Of a stretch of 64,000 bases of DNA, positions 12,340 through 24,723 are shown in pieces (position 1 is the first letter of the stretch; the number at the start of each line of letters is the position of its first letter). The notes under the pieces were generated by a model. It had not been told where the DNA came from and searched no databases. It worked only from the letters and a program-made list of their open reading frames with translations. Both the position numbers and the translations under genes were made by a program. The DNA is from Trifolium pratense (Eukaryota; Streptophyta; Magnoliopsida; Fabales; Fabaceae), in assembly GCF_020283565.1 (NCBI RefSeq), contig NC_060059.1, forward strand, positions 2,425,501 to 2,489,500. The letters are read 5' to 3'.

Positions 12340-12642
12340 TGTCAGATAACCGATTATCCCAAAAGCTTAAGCTGTTAGGATATGGTCACATTAATGGTTT
12401 TATATTATTTCTAACACGCCCCCTCACGCAAGAGCCCATTTGGACTTGAAGCGTGGATAATGCATAGGCCCACCTACCATATGCTTAAATTCCACTTTTT
12501 AATTAGAAAGTGAGGGGAGCGGGGATCGAATTCTAGACCACTTAGTCATAGAGGCTCTGATACCATGTCAGATAACCGATTATCCCAAAAGCTTAAGCTG
12601 TTAGGATATGGTCACATTAATGGTTTTATATTATTTCTAACA
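12340..12642 (-). mobile_element. Intact TRIM element with identical 77-bp LTRs
   Basis: This is a terminal-repeat retrotransposon in miniature, read on the minus strand. The LTRs (12566-12642 and 12340-12416) start TGTTAGAAATAATAT and end GTTATCTGACA. They look identical over 77 bp. A TGGTATCAGAGCC primer-binding site (initiator Met-tRNA type) follows the first LTR directly, and a purine-rich GCGTGAGGGGGCG precedes the second. The 5-bp target duplication AAAAT flanks both ends (12335-12339, 12643-12647). No coding sequence is present. Identical LTRs suggest recent insertion. Confidence 0.92.
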
Positions 12643-13399
12643 AAAATGATTGATTAATATTATAAGATGTGACTAACTTATTTTTCATTAAATTTTTCTC
12701 ATTGGTGTGTGGTTGCCCAAATATAATTATTTTGAAGTTGGGTCAATGAAAGAATTGCTCTTATAAAGGACACTCTCCAAAAGTTCAATTGAGCCATAAT
12801 GATTCCAAGATCTAAGGCCATCGATTGAGATTATATCAAAAATATATTTCTTAAAAATAAAAGTTAAATTATATTTGGTCCTTAATTTATTTTGTTGTTT
12901 CATTTTAGTTTCATTACTATTATTGTTTTGTTTTGATTCCTTAACTTTACTTTCATTAGGCAAATTAGCTATTTTAGTGAAATTTCTGAAAAAATCTGTT
13001 AGCTTTGCTTACATAGCATTAGTTGTGAGTGATGAGAATGCAAATTCCTATTTCACATTTCTTCTCCAAATTGAGATTTAAAGCATAGCTACCAACTAAT
13101 ATCATGTAAGCAAAATTATGCATAATTCTCAGATGGTCACAACCACAAATATAAATTATTTAGGCACAAACATAGAAAGCATACATCATTTTTAATATTT
13201 TATTAAAAAAGAAAAAAAATGATGATACTCTTTCTACCATTTTCTATTTGTGTGTCTAAATAATTTAAATTTAAGTGTGTGATTACAGAAGAATTGCTTC
13301 AAAGTTAATAGAGATGTGCATAAATTGTACAGAAATGACTAATTTAATTAACAGAAGTAAAATTAGATAACCAAAATATGATAAAAAAATAAGAAAAAT

Positions 13400-13571
13400 G
13401 TTAAACAGTGATCCGGTACACTAGTTAAGGTTATAAATAAAAAATATTATTTCGTAAATTGTGCATTCAATGTTTCAATGATATAAAAATTTATTTTCTT
13501 TCATCATTAATTTTTCATTTTTTTTTTAGTATGCTTAAGCGTTTAACTAGTGCTCCGGGGATACTGTTTAG
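13400..13571. mobile_element. MITE of the 'TAAACAGTG...TAACTAGTG' family
   Basis: Inverted ends: 'gttaaacagtgatccggtac' with 'actagttaag' on the left, and 'ttaactagtgctccggggat' with 'actgtttagga' on the right. The interior is AT-rich. Other copies lie at 15224, 19411, 20343, 27886 and 54886. Confidence 0.6.
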
Positions 13572-14385
13572 GATGACACAAAAAATAATTATGAAACTAA
13601 AATAAAAATATAAAACAAGTTAAGACATCGGTATTTAGCATACGTGTAACACAACTTCAAGTTCAAACACTAAACATTATCTCGCAACACTAGTTAAACA
13701 TATTGATAAAAAAAAAATTATCTGTAATTTTAATTTTTAATATACTTAACAAGTGTCTCAAATAGTCAAATATCCTATTTAGCATACCTATACTTTGAAT
13801 TTCTCTTCCTACTTTACGTCTTCATCCTCATTATTGAGATTTCATCTTTCCAAAATTGCTACACCAAAATAAGGCACAAAACAACAATTTCAATGTGAAA
13901 ACATTTACGGCGCAGGCGTGAGTGACTTCCGTTCTCTAATTAGCCCAAAGCTCCAAACCGTGGGTTCTACTTAGATTGAAAATTAACAAAATGGCCTTTG
14001 GGAATGAAAAACCACCCCCCAAATAATTTTTAATACTCTACTACTTGTTGTTCATAATTCAAAACAAAATAGTCAAACAATAGACCGGTATGAATGAAAC
14101 ATTCCAAAACCCAAGATATGTGAGCTAGTTCCAAATAAAGTGACTATCAAAGGAAAATTAAAATTCACAATTCAATGTGTTAAACCGTTGAAGCCCAAAG
14201 AATAAATAAATATCAAATGCAGGTGTTATGTAAAAAAATAATAAAAAATACATATTTTCATAAATTCTAGTTCAACTGATAAAATGTAAAATTGTTAGGT
14301 CGAAGTCGTAATTGGAGTTTGAACTATGACTTTTCCAATTGTATGTTAGTTTCCAATGACTATTGTCACATTCGTCTATCTACAA

Positions 14386-14611
14386 AAAATTAACGGTTTG
14401 CATTTTTTTTTATATGGCTTTAATCTTTATGTGTCGCAATAGCATATCAAATGATTTTGAATTTGTCTGAAGTTTTACGCAAATGATCTATATGATATAA
14501 ACTTTCAATCCAACAGTGGATTTTATAAAATTTATATCGATTAAAACATTATTGAGAGGTGTAATATTTGATATCAAACTAGTTGGTGTCATCTGATCCG
14601 AACCCATGTAA
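14386..14611. repeat. Half copy of the long foldback element family
   Basis: It matches the right arm of the foldback element at 49992-50387 (caatagcatatcaaatgatt, gatctatatgatataaactt, gagaggtgtaatatttgata, ctagttggtgtcatctgatc). No left arm is visible. Confidence 0.6.
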
Positions 14612-15223
14612 TATTATTAAGTGGGGAAAAAAAGTATTAATGGATTTGTAAAGGGCAGGTATGCCTTTTTTTTTGGGTCGATGGCTGGTAGGCCTTACGG
14701 GACAACTTTTCTGAGACTACTACCAAGCAAAACGAGCTGCTGGTGAAATTTGGCCCATCGCATGAATTTTTATTAGATGATTTCTTTTTCCACCACGGAA
14801 TTTTTTTTTCACGCACAACACACAAAAAATTTCTTCTGCGCGAAAGAAATTTGGGATGGAAAGAAAAATCATCTTTTTATTAACACTTCAAACTTTCTTT
14901 TCGAACTATTATATTTCCCCTGGTTTTGGAATATTTTGAGTTTAGATCTTTTTTCTTTGGCTCATTGCATGGCTAAAATTGCTATTATAGATTAAGAGAA
15001 GAGAGGGTGTGTTCGAAAAAGAAAGAAGAAAGAAAGATGAAGAGAGAGGGTGTGGAGTGGATATACAGAAGAAATTCCACAATCTCTCATTCCCCCCTTT
15101 GTTACTGATGTAACTTAGTGTTCCAATAAATTTATCATTAATTCAAAATAATAATAATAGAGGGTTTTAAAATAAATAATTAATTAGAGGTATAATTAGA
15201 TACAAATAATTAATGTTAGGGTC

Positions 15224-15402
15224 ATGTTAAACAAACAGTGTACCCGGTGTACTTGTTAAACATATAAAAAATAGAAATAAAACATAAAGCTAATGTTGAT
15301 AAAAAATAACTTTTTACACTTTCAATGCATTGAATGCACTAGTTTCAAGACAAAATTTCTTTATTTATGTGTTTAACTATTGCACCGAGTGCACTATTTA
15401 AA
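15224..15402. mobile_element. MITE of the 'TAAACAGTG...TAACTAGTG' family
   Basis: The left end 'aaacaaacagtgtacccggt' with 'gtacttgttaaa' is mirrored by 'tttaactattgcaccgagtg' with 'cactatttaaa' on the right. Confidence 0.55.
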
Positions 15403-15605
15403 ATTTTCCTTTTAATGTTATATTGAAAATAAAAAATAAAAAAAATCGGACGATTTTTTTTGATCAAGTAATCTAGTTTATTTTTGAAGAAAGTAAATTA
15501 GTCCACCCAAATTGGCACAAGAGAGAATCAAACTTGAAACTTTAAGGAGGGACACACTCTCAAGTCCCAAACCAATACCACCATAACCTCGATAGGTTCG
15601 ATCAA

Positions 15606-15707
15606 ATTATTTAGTGGCTAGGAATTTTACCCTTAAGATTAATAATTGGGATGATCGGGGTTCGAACCCCGACCCCCTGCCATGCCTACTGAGCTATGTT
15701 AACGTGA
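15606..15707 (-). repeat. tRNA-related SINE, family A
   Basis: It carries a perfect B-box palindrome CGGGGTTCGAACCCCG, with the inverse family A flanks 'tagtggctaggaattttacc' and 'gcctactgagctatgttaac'. Confidence 0.6.
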
Positions 15708-15821
15708 CATTGGAGATAAGATAAATATACACTTTCTTAGGTTTTTTTAAACTACATTTTGATAATTTTAATTATTTATACAATAAGTCAACAACCACAG
15801 CGAGCAAGTCACATGCATGTA

Positions 15822-15967
15822 CTCCTTCCATCCTTAATTATAAGTAAAATTATATTTTTCAGATTCATTCACTAACCGATGAATCTGATCTATAATATAG
15901 ACCAAATACATTAATTATTCAATGAATCTAGAAAACAATTTTTTGCTTATAATTAAGAATGAAGTAG
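15822..15967. mobile_element. Stowaway-like MITE
   Basis: Ends CTCCTTCCATCCTTAATTA / TAATTAAGAATGAAGTAG are inverted and flanked by TA on both sides. The interior holds paired 'gattcat...atgaatc' segments. Confidence 0.6.
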
Positions 15968-16239
15968 TATATATAAAATAAAAGTTGATTACCAATTAAT
16001 TGTAAGGATCACATGCAAATATGCTCCAATAACCTGTTTTTATTGATTGTTGAATAAATACCTTCAAATTATTAAACTATAGAGCATACCCACTAATGTC
16101 TAATCACTTCACTTTTTATATCCCTTACATCTCATCAAAATCAAATTCAAATAAAAGTCAAATAATTCAATTATCTTGGTCTCATCAGGGATGTACCCAA
16201 TAAATTGACTTAAGAGCGACAAAGATTGAAAACATAATA

Positions 16240-16364
16240 CTCCCTCCGTCCCAAAATATAAGCAAAAAGTGGTCAACCAAAGTGGATGTATTTGGTTAAA
16301 AATTTAGTCTAAATACATCCATTTTGATTGACCACTTTTTGCTTATATTTTGGGACGGAGGGAG
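16240..16364. mobile_element. Stowaway-like MITE, near-perfect hairpin (125 bp)
   Basis: The ends begin CTCCCTCCGTCCCAAAATAT and its inverse, flanked by TA on both sides. The arms pair almost completely through 'gtggtcaaccaaagtggatg', so this copy looks little decayed. Confidence 0.85.
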
Positions 16365-16369
16365 TATTA

Positions 16370-18285
16370 TTTAATGGAAGATGCTAACTAGTATTATTGA
16401 GCCCCTAATTAAAAAAAATAAAAAATAAGTAGTTTTTCATTAAAAAAAATATTTTTTGACTTCCTTATGATGTGTCCTTAAAGCATACGTTAACATTCTC
16501 TAAATTTAAATACCTTCGTACCTTATTTAATTTCTTAACTAGTAGTACTTTAAGAACACTAGTTAACATTTTCTTTAATAAATTTAAAGTTATATTTACA
16601 TATGTCTAATAAAAAATTCCAGTTTCTTTTGATATAAACAAACTTTTTTTCTTTTTTTTTAATATCATAACATTAGAAATACACGGTAAAAATGCTTTCC
16701 AGACCACCCCTCTTAAAAATAACATTCATAAACTTAAAGAGTCACAATATTGCTATACACGATAATTTAAATTCTTTGTAGAAACTCACGATCTCTGGTG
16801 TTATGAAGCCAAAACTGCTAAACACAATAATATAAAAACATGTTGATTGTCATAACAAGTTTTCTCAGGTTTGTCCACTTTGTTTGAAGCAGTTTTGAAG
16901 ACTATGTGTTTCATAGTAAAAGTTCCAGTCCTCAATCCCACAAACGGTGAAACTACAGTCAATTTCACACATGCATATTTTTCTCCTACCCACCCACACA
17001 CCATAACATTCGTCAGTATGAGAGTCGATATTCCATCCTGATGGGTTGTCAATTTTTTCCACAGTTATTGCAGTTTATCTAAAATATCAAAAAGAATATT
17101 CCAAACAAAGTCGTATTTGTATTTAAAGTTATTTAGACAATTGAAAAAAAAATAAAAATCATATTCCACCTTGTTGCTAATGTTGTTTTATAGAATGAGT
17201 AAATGACTTCATTGTTGAGCATACGTCAATCTAAAAGGAAATATATTAATGTATGAAATAATGAATGATAAAAATTGACAATTGCCTGTTTCAACGAGGT
17301 TCAATGTACGACTAAGCTGTAAGTGAATTAATCCACATAATAATGGAAAGAGTACGCAAATTTTCAACTCTAAATTTAATGAAAAACAGTGTCACATTTA
17401 GATTGGATTAAATACAAAATTTAATATATGTACGACTACACTGTAAGTGAAATCCAAATAATAATTGTATTTAGAGTGCAAAACTTATTTGTTCTATTAA
17501 TTAGTACGTACATTAGTTTATTTAAGATTTGATTAAAAAAAAAAAAGATGTTTACTTAAATATTATAACTAGATATGGTAATAGGTTGAACAAGACTTCC
17601 AAAACAAGCCAAATCATGCCTTAAGAAAATATATGATAAATTATAGATCATATTAATAAAATTTAGTTGGCCTGAGCCTATTGGCAACCCTAAAATACAA
17701 GGAAAGGAATATTATAATACTCCTTCATTATTGTTATCTTGGTCTTGTTGGACTTCACTAAGTAATATCATGGACAAACTCAACTTATCTCTTTCCATTT
17801 TTGGTCTTTGTCTCCCTCTATAAAGTCTAAACTATACTACTAAATCACATGCCTAACGAAATTGGAGTTTCTCCAACTACTATTATATGCGTCTTTCTTA
17901 CGGCTTGGAAGCTAAGGTGGGTGACCGATGCATGGTTGGTTCAACTTAATGCACTATAAGTAAATGATATGGATTATGATCAAATTAAACCTATAGATAA
18001 AATTAAATTATCCTCCCATCATCATCTAATTAAATTCTTAGATATTAATTAAGAAAAATATTTGTAATAATAAACTTGTTAAAAATTTGTTACGTAGCTA
18101 ATTCCTACTGTTAAAAGAGCTTTATATATACGTACGTATCAATGAACAAGAAAAGATGTGGAAAATAAGTTTATCATATATAATGATTTGAAATAGTCAT
18201 GGTTAGAATTTTTTTTATTTTTTTTTATAAAAGTGTTTATCTTTAGAGATCGATTTGATAAGTAGTAAATTGATCGGTATCATAT
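16370..18285. other. Intergenic DNA with a LINE relic, no gene
   Basis: Contains the coding relic at 16790-17060. A 'ttggcctgagcctattggca' segment near 17665 resembles decayed hAT ends. Nothing else is recognisable. Confidence 0.45.
16790..17060 (-). pseudogene. Second fragment of the same LINE/retroelement polyprotein
   Basis: Two overlapping minus-strand frames carry matching text. One reads MCEIDCSFTVCGIEDWNFYY; the other reads CVKLTVVSPFVGLRTGTFTM, then EKTCYDNQHVFILLCLAVLA. The EKxCxDNQHVFI motif matches the relic at 7006-7215. At least one frameshift separates the parts, so it cannot encode a product. Confidence 0.5.
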
Positions 18286-18289
18286 ATTC

Positions 18290-18785
18290 TGTGAAATCCA
18301 ATTTCTCACCAAGAAAATTAAACTTTAGAGCACACCACGTTTTGTTTCATTTTGAATGGCGAAACTTGACAAGGGGAAACGGTATGGTTTTTAAAAAGTT
18401 CTGCAGTAAACCCCTACGGTCGCCAGGAATAGCGGCCTTTCCGCAAAGTTTATTTTTTTAAATAAGTAAAAAAAATATTTTGAAAAATTTTCTGGTATGA
18501 AAAATGAAACCAAAAAAGGATTGTGATACTACAAAAGACCTCGAGATCGCTTCACACCTCGCGGTGCTTACACCTCTAGCCTATCGAAGTTTTGTGTGCG
18601 TTCGTGCATTCGTTTTCTTGTTGGGTACGTCTCGTTGCAGAGTAGGCAGACACTCTTGCTGGTACCTAGCAATAAAACGAATACGCTTCTCCTGTGACTT
18701 GTTCTCCTTTCGTCCTTGCTCCTCCACAGGTAGGCTTCCCCGGTCGTACCGTTCGTAAATTCTTTCTGTTCTCCGCTTTCTCTAA
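18290..18785. other. Probable nuclear insertion of mitochondrial DNA (NUMT)
   Basis: This block is distinctly richer in G and C than its surroundings. Pieces such as 'cccctacggtcgccaggaat' and 'gcggcctttccgc' and the rRNA-like segment from 18535 have the look of plant mitochondrial DNA. The edges grade into AT-rich sequence, so the boundaries are approximate. Confidence 0.6.
18535..18600 (-). rRNA. Fragment of large-subunit (mitochondrial 26S-type) rRNA, 3' terminal region
   Basis: The minus strand reads CTTCGATAGGCTAGAGGTGT, AAGCACCGCGAGGTGTGAAG and CGATCTCGAG. This matches the universal 23S/26S 3'-end pattern; E. coli has GATAGGCCGGGTGTGTAAGC followed by GCAGCGATGCG. The segment is far too short to be functional. 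The GC-rich minus-strand sequence up to about 18785 may be the upstream part of the same rRNA. Confidence 0.65.
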
Positions 18786-18879
18786 AAATATAGAAAAAAG
18801 GGTCAGGATAACAAATTATCCAATCTTGGGTTAAATGGCCTATTGCATTCTTTGATGTTTGTAAATTTAAGTCAAGACA

Positions 18880-19030
18880 TTAGACTCAAGTGGTTAATGA
18901 ACTTCCCATGGAACAGATCGTTCGGGAGAACCCGAGTACGATTCATGATGGAAACAATTCTTGACCACACTCAGTTAACCTCGCGGGCGAACTCTGATTA
19001 TCGGGGTTCCCTTTCCCAGAGAACAAGAGG
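18880..19030 (-). repeat. SINE-like repeat
   Basis: It contains 'actcagttaacctcgcggg' and 'tcggggttccctttcccaga', resembling an inverse tRNA-type head and B box. Weaker relatives occur near 15515, 34785 and 53695. Assignment is tentative. Confidence 0.35.
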
Positions 19031-19410
19031 GTTAATAACAAAACAAAATATGTAAATTTAAATGTTAATTGCTCTTCTACAAAAAAAAAAACTGTTAGGC
19101 TCATTTGATGCTATCAATATAATTCATTCTATAAATACAATTGAATCGGTCAATTTTTTCTTTGACTAAATAAAAAGAAACATATCAGTATAACATAAGG
19201 GATAGACACTTAGATCTCTTAATTATTTGGTCTGATTCATGACAAATGCATATAGAAAAACAATCTCAAAAGAATTAGTCTCCATAATTACGCGCGGTAA
19301 ATATATCATACTTAAAAAAAAAAAGAAGAAACATGCTTATAATGTTTTTTTTAAGTATGAGTTCTCCCGTCCTTATTTGTACACGTTTTTCTTGTAAAAA
19401 AAGTAGGAAA

Positions 19411-19578
19411 ATGCTAACTAGTGACCTTGGGGCAATGATTAAGGAGTTAAATAAGGTATGAATGTATTGAAAATTATATAATCTACTTTTTATAAGTATA
19501 AAAAAAATACTATTTTTAATGCAAAAATTACTCTTTTTAGTATTCTTAACTAGTACCCCGAGATCACCGGTTAGCATA
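19411..19578. mobile_element. MITE of the 'TAAACAGTG...TAACTAGTG' family
   Basis: The left end 'atgctaactagtgaccttgg' and the right end 'accccgagatcaccggttag' with 'cat' are inverted relatives. Confidence 0.6.
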
Positions 19579-20342
19579 CCCAAAAAAGTATGCTCCAAGT
19601 AGGTGACTCTGAGAAGACGAATAAGCTACAGTGTACTTGAGAAGTACAAATGATATATCCACCTTTTTCTTTTTATAGTGGTTAGAATTTCATTGTATAA
19701 AAATGTCACTGATGATCTTCTTCCAATATAATAGTACTACTCTCGCTCCAAATTCAAACATAAATATATGCAATTAGAGAGAAAAGAAGAAGAAAAAAAT
19801 AAATAGAAGAGTTTACCAAAGCAAAAAGAGCCGGATAAAACCAAACCAATACAAAAATAAAAAAAAATCTCTTTCATTTTTGTCCCTGAACAAAAATTTT
19901 GGAATGTGTTTTTCGAAGTTTTTCTAGTTTAAATTTGGAAAATACTTTTTAAAAATTATCCTTAACAAAAAAATTCCAAAAATACATTTCAAAATTTTTA
20001 TTCAAGAACAATAATAAAAATTTAGAAAGGAAAAAAAGTCATAGAGAAAGAGAATTTTTCATAAAAAAAACAACTGCAATGAGAAATAACATGAGCCCAG
20101 ACCAAGACATAAAAAATTGGTTAAATAGGTGGCAGGTCATCAAATATTAAATGCTTTAGGCATTTAGCTTATGGTTGGAAATCATTTTCTCCATTCATGT
20201 TCACTACTGCTCAAATATGAGGTTATGATGATTTAAGATTAATTTCTGGATTGAATGGAAACTCAAATTTGAATGGGGAAGAATTTTTTGGCAGTACAAC
20301 CGTTGAAACTAATCTTTCAAGTGTAATATGAATATAATAAAT

Positions 20343-20500
20343 ATGCTAAACAGTGTTTTCGGAACATTTATTAAACATGCCAAAAAAATGAAAGAAAAAA
20401 TAAAATTAATGTTGATAAAATAAATTTTTACATTTTAAATTTTAAGACATAATTTCCTTATTAATAAGGTTAACTAATGTCCCAAAACACTGTTTAATAC
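20343..20500. mobile_element. MITE of the 'TAAACAGTG...TAACTAGTG' family
   Basis: 'atgctaaacagtgttttcgg' on the left pairs with 'cccaaaacactgtttaatac' on the right. Confidence 0.6.
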
Positions 20501-20516
20501 GATAAATTTTTAGAAC

Positions 20517-20706
20517 TGAATTTAGAATTTAATTTATGTATACCGTAAGTATAAAATTATTTTACACACGCGTCCAATAATATATCAACATATTATATGT
20601 ATGATGTTTAAAAACACATGATGTGTTACTTTCATTAAATGATGTGACAACACATCATTGAATGCATGTGTAAAAAACTTTATACCAATAATGCATACAA
20701 ATTAAA
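20517..20706. mobile_element. Small palindromic MITE (GTGTAAAA family)
   Basis: 'aatttaatttatgtataccg' on the left mirrors 'taatgcatacaaattaaact' on the right, as in the 9413-9596 copy. The middle is diverged. Confidence 0.5.
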
Positions 20707-21426
20707 CTCCTGAATTTAAACTCAAAATCTTTTAGATAAACAACTTTAATCATTATAAGTTTAATTTGTAGTTTTAATTTTAACAAAAAATCATTTAAAA
20801 AAATAAAATATTTAAATTAAACTAAAACTAAAACAAATACATCATCACCATACCCATTTTAAAACTCAAATGACTTGGTTGGAAAGAAAGATAAAATTAT
20901 AAAAAGAACACTTATAAAACATTAAAACCTATATCTGAAACAAACATATAACAAACAACCATATCTGTATCTTTGCCTAACTTTTCATGGAGATAGTTAT
21001 TCATTCATAACTGCATTTGTTGAATTTTAACATGGTATCGAAACTCCATCTTTTGGTACTCTGCTATGGAATTCTTTTCTTGATTGATCATTTCTAGAAT
21101 AATTTATTATGTACCCCGACACCCACCTGTCTATTTTATTCGAAGGTTAGATTTTGCTATTCAAAATAGTTAGCGGTGCAATTTATTATCCGTCTGTTTT
21201 TTTATTTATGTATAATTATTTTGAATTTATATAAGAAAAAATAACTCTTTTCATATATATAAATAAAAAATTCTAAATCTTTTCACTTTATTTCAAAATT
21301 CTCGTAAGTACTCAAAGTAAAAGTATATATTTTTTCAATTACCTCCTTGTAATGTCAAAGTTATGTCTTTTTAGCCCTTTATGGAATATGCTGGCTTAAG
21401 ATTTCTAATAAATGATAACGTGACAT

Positions 21427-21525
21427 GTTTAGTAAGAGGACTAAACCAAAATTCGATAATATTATAAGGACAAAATAACGTAACTAAACCAAAATTCGCT
21501 AATATTATAAGGACAAAATAACGTA
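21427..21525 (+). repeat. Short tandem duplication
   Basis: 'ctaaaccaaaattcgataat' with 'attataaggacaaaataacg' is repeated immediately downstream with one or two changes. Confidence 0.6.
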
Positions 21526-21988
21526 ATCTTAATCATCTTAAGTCAACGTATTAAATGAGAGACTAAAATATTAAATAATATATTATTCATATTTTTTTGT
21601 TTGTTTCATTGGCGAGATTTAGATTTTGAAAATCTTAGCTCAAGTTGTTTAGAAATCGATTGTGGTGGCTGTGGTGAATTGATATAATTTTCTATTTTCA
21701 ACCAAGAATATATAAAAGAACAAGTGTTGTGCTGCAAGGTAATTTTTTCTCGAATAGATAGTCTTTTTTATCAATCAAGTTCTATTCAAGGCCGATCCAA
21801 GAAACAAATTACAGCTTCAGACCTCAAAATTCTGAAATAAAACTGAAGAGTTAGTTTGACTATAATGTATATATACCAATGCAAAATTTTGATCACTAAT
21901 ATTTTTAATTTTTTATTATTAAAAATTACAAAAACTTGATATTTTGAAAATATTCATCAAAACAAATCAAACAAGATTTTATATGCTA

Positions 21989-22347
21989 CTCCCCCGTCCC
22001 AAAATATAAGAACTAGTTGATCACTGCACGTACACCAATGCATAACTTTAATTACAAATATCTTTAATTGACGATTAGTAAAAATTATAAAAATTTGATA
22101 TTTTGAAAATATTCGTCGAAACAAATCAAACAAGATCTTATATGATAATATTTACATTTATATACTTTTTAAAAAATACGGTCAAAACAAGACATATGAA
22201 TAGTGCATTTAGTCAAATGAAGTCTTATAAAATGGGACAAAGTAGTAATATTTATATCTATATATTATTAAAAAAATATGGACAAAGTAAGATAAATGAA
22301 TAGTGTCATTTAGTCAAATTATCTCTTATAAAATGAAACGGAGGGAG
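21989..22347. mobile_element. MITE with CTCCC...GGGAG ends and internal duplications
   Basis: The ends CTCCCCCGTCCCAAAATATA and ATGAAACGGAGGGAG are flanked by TA. Inside, 'agtgcatttagtcaaatg' and 'agtgtcatttagtcaaatt' are duplicated. A further copy of the left half lies just outside, at about 21868-21985. Confidence 0.6.
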
Positions 22348-22555
22348 TATATGATATGCCATTTATACATGATTTTGTCTAGTTCATGTCTAGTTCAGTT
22401 AGTCAAGTTAAGGGCTTCAAATGTTTTTTTTTACCTAGGTCCACACATTAGACTCATTTAAATTTGATTTATTATATTTTCATCAACTTTTTGTGTATTT
22501 TTTAAATAAAAGGAAATTCTTGTTGGGTCATTATTAATTAGGAGGTCCGGTGATC

Positions 22556-22860
22556 GTCACATTGAGCCTAACTTGAATAATCATATAAGCAAGTTTCTAT
22601 TCAATGTGAAACTGAACTCACACTTGAAATATCAACATTCTTCCCCTCAAATGTGAGTCAATCCATTTTTTATGAGTTTGACACCACATCTTAATCCAAA
22701 ACCTTAATGCATTAGGTTTATAGGTCATCTCAATTATAAAGCGTTCAACATCCGCTTTCCTATTCAATGTGAGACTCAACTCATACTTGAGATATCAACA
22801 ATCTCACCCTCAAACGTGAGTCATCCATTTTTTATAAGTATGCTCTCTCTCAAACGAAAC
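22556..22860 (-). repeat. Paired LTR-like repeats, decayed TRIM
   Basis: Two roughly 85-bp direct copies containing 'ctattcaatgtgaaactgaa', 'ctcacacttgaaatatcaac' and 'cctcaaatgtgagtcaatcc' start near 22598 and 22758. On the minus strand each copy would begin TGTTGATAT. I see no clean primer-binding site between them. Confidence 0.45.
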
Positions 22861-23719
22861 TTTTTTATCTACTAACTGACACTTGAAATATCACCGATTC
22901 TTACCGTAAAATTTTAGTCCTCTAAATATGTTATACCTATTTGGTTGGATTATTGGATGTATCATTTTTTTTCTTCTACTTCTTCAAGACGTGGCTAATA
23001 TCCTCTCTGTTGGATATTACTTGGCGCCGAAAGAAAAGAACACTTAAGGGAAATATATTTGTTTCAACTCCTTTTGTTGGAGTAATAAATTTTAGTTCAT
23101 TGATTACATTATTTAGAAACCACACAAACAAAAGAAAAATCTTTGAAGCGTTGGATATATCGACACAACATTATGTTTATGGCCTCCTTTTAGATCAATA
23201 ATTTTAGACATATACATCAATTCAGTTGCACGTTGAAATGTACTATGGATAGAGATAGCTTATGCGAGGAGTGATTTTTGAATAAGATTATGTTAACATA
23301 GCGATCAACCTTGTTTGGGGTCAGAGAAATTATGTTGATAGAATCACTTCCCATAAAAAACAAAATTGTCTTTGTATAGCATGAGTTTATCTCTGGTGTC
23401 ACCGGCAACAATTTCTTGGAAAGGGGAAAAATTAACTACATCTAACATATGGTAAAATGTTGTAAGACATTTGATATATACTACAACCCGATTAGAATAT
23501 GCAATTATTTATTTTCTGTGATTTAGTATGTGTAAATTACACCACTAAATTCTTTTAAAAAATAAAATAACATGAAAATAGAGGGAAACCCAAAGTCAAT
23601 GTGGTGGTTGTGCGCAAGTAGAGAAAATGAAGGATGACTAACCATGATTAGCTAGATCACTTTGTGAATAGACAGGTCAAATAATAGAGTTTTTCTTAAT
23701 TTCTTTTTGCGCATTTTAT

Positions 23720-23801
23720 AAGTAAGGAGTCGGGGTTCGAACTCCATACACTCATTTTTTTTATTTTAAAGGTGAAATTTTTAACTAATTGGCTATCTGA
23801 C
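23720..23801 (+). repeat. tRNA-related SINE, family A, 3' part
   Basis: The B box 'gtcggggttcgaactcc' is followed by the family A tail 'aggtgaaatttttaactaat' and 'tggctatctgac'. The 5' head is missing. Confidence 0.5.
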
Positions 23802-24723
23802 AAAAGAAAATTGTCAATGTATCACCAATCCTATGTGATCCCTTCTTTTGTATTATTAAAATGAAAAATAAAAATAAGAGTGGCATAAATCAGCCGTCAA
23901 ACGGGCTGCTTGGCCCTAAACGAACTGCCCAGATAAGCTTTGGGTTTTATCAGATCAAGCTAAAAAAATTATATTAAGTTCGGATTTTTTTGGACCGTGC
24001 TGAAAAGCCTAGAAAAAAAATTAGGCTAGTATTTTACGAAGTTGGTAATTAATCCATTTGACTAAATCATCCACTAAAAATTCAACATTGACCGGTTTAT
24101 CTACACAAGTAAATGTTTTAATAATATTATGAAGATAATTTTTTCATTTGATCTTAAGCTTTCGGGGAATTAAATTCCCATTTATAACAATTTGAACCAA
24201 CAACATTAAGTCGCATTCAAGACGGATGTTTGTCCTGCCTTTTTAGTACACGAGCAAATTCAATGGTATAAATTGTCTGTAGTGCAAATTTCAACATAAA
24301 GAGAATTGTAACATCAATGTTAGTTGAAAATGCACTAAATTATTTTTCAATTAATAAAGTGATTGATATGTAAAATCATTTGGGATAACTTAATCAAAGT
24401 ATTTTTCTAAGAAGCAAATGATTAACAAATACGGAGTAATAAATAAATTATGCTTCAACTATTAAGCGAAATTATTAATCTTTCAATTTATCTCAATTAA
24501 ATTAACGGTATTTTTGTATAAAATAATCAGTTCACCATATAATTTAAAAGTAGTTTTTTTTTTTTTTTAGTTTGAGAAAAGAAAATTGTATTTGTGAACA
24601 ATTTTTTTATCATATTTTTTTCTCCATGGACTGAGTCTATTATACTATACTATTAATAAAAAAATCGAGGTCCTTATTTTTTGGAGCCCGAAGCCGAAAG
24701 CCTACTTGCCTTGTTAATAAATA

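Larger units (their letters stand above)
12648..16239. other. Intergenic DNA, several MITE and SINE pieces, no gene
   Basis: Repeats at 13400-13571, 14386-14611, 15224-15402, 15606-15707 and 15822-15967 are listed separately. The remaining sequence is AT-rich and shows no coherent reading frame. Confidence 0.5.
18790..24723. other. Long intergenic stretch, mobile-element remnants only
   Basis: No gene is visible. Recognisable pieces are listed separately: SINE-like at 18880-19030 and 23720-23801, MITEs at 19411, 20343, 20517 and 21989, a short tandem duplication at 21427-21525, and LTR-like repeats at 22556-22860. Confidence 0.5.

Noticed and set aside
18504..18758. 84-residue plus-strand frame
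   Set aside because: It lies across the mitochondrial-like insert, opposite the rRNA-like sequence; an open frame here has no coding meaning.
19275..19598. 107-residue minus-strand frame
   Set aside because: It overlaps a MITE (19411-19578) and is low complexity; not a gene.
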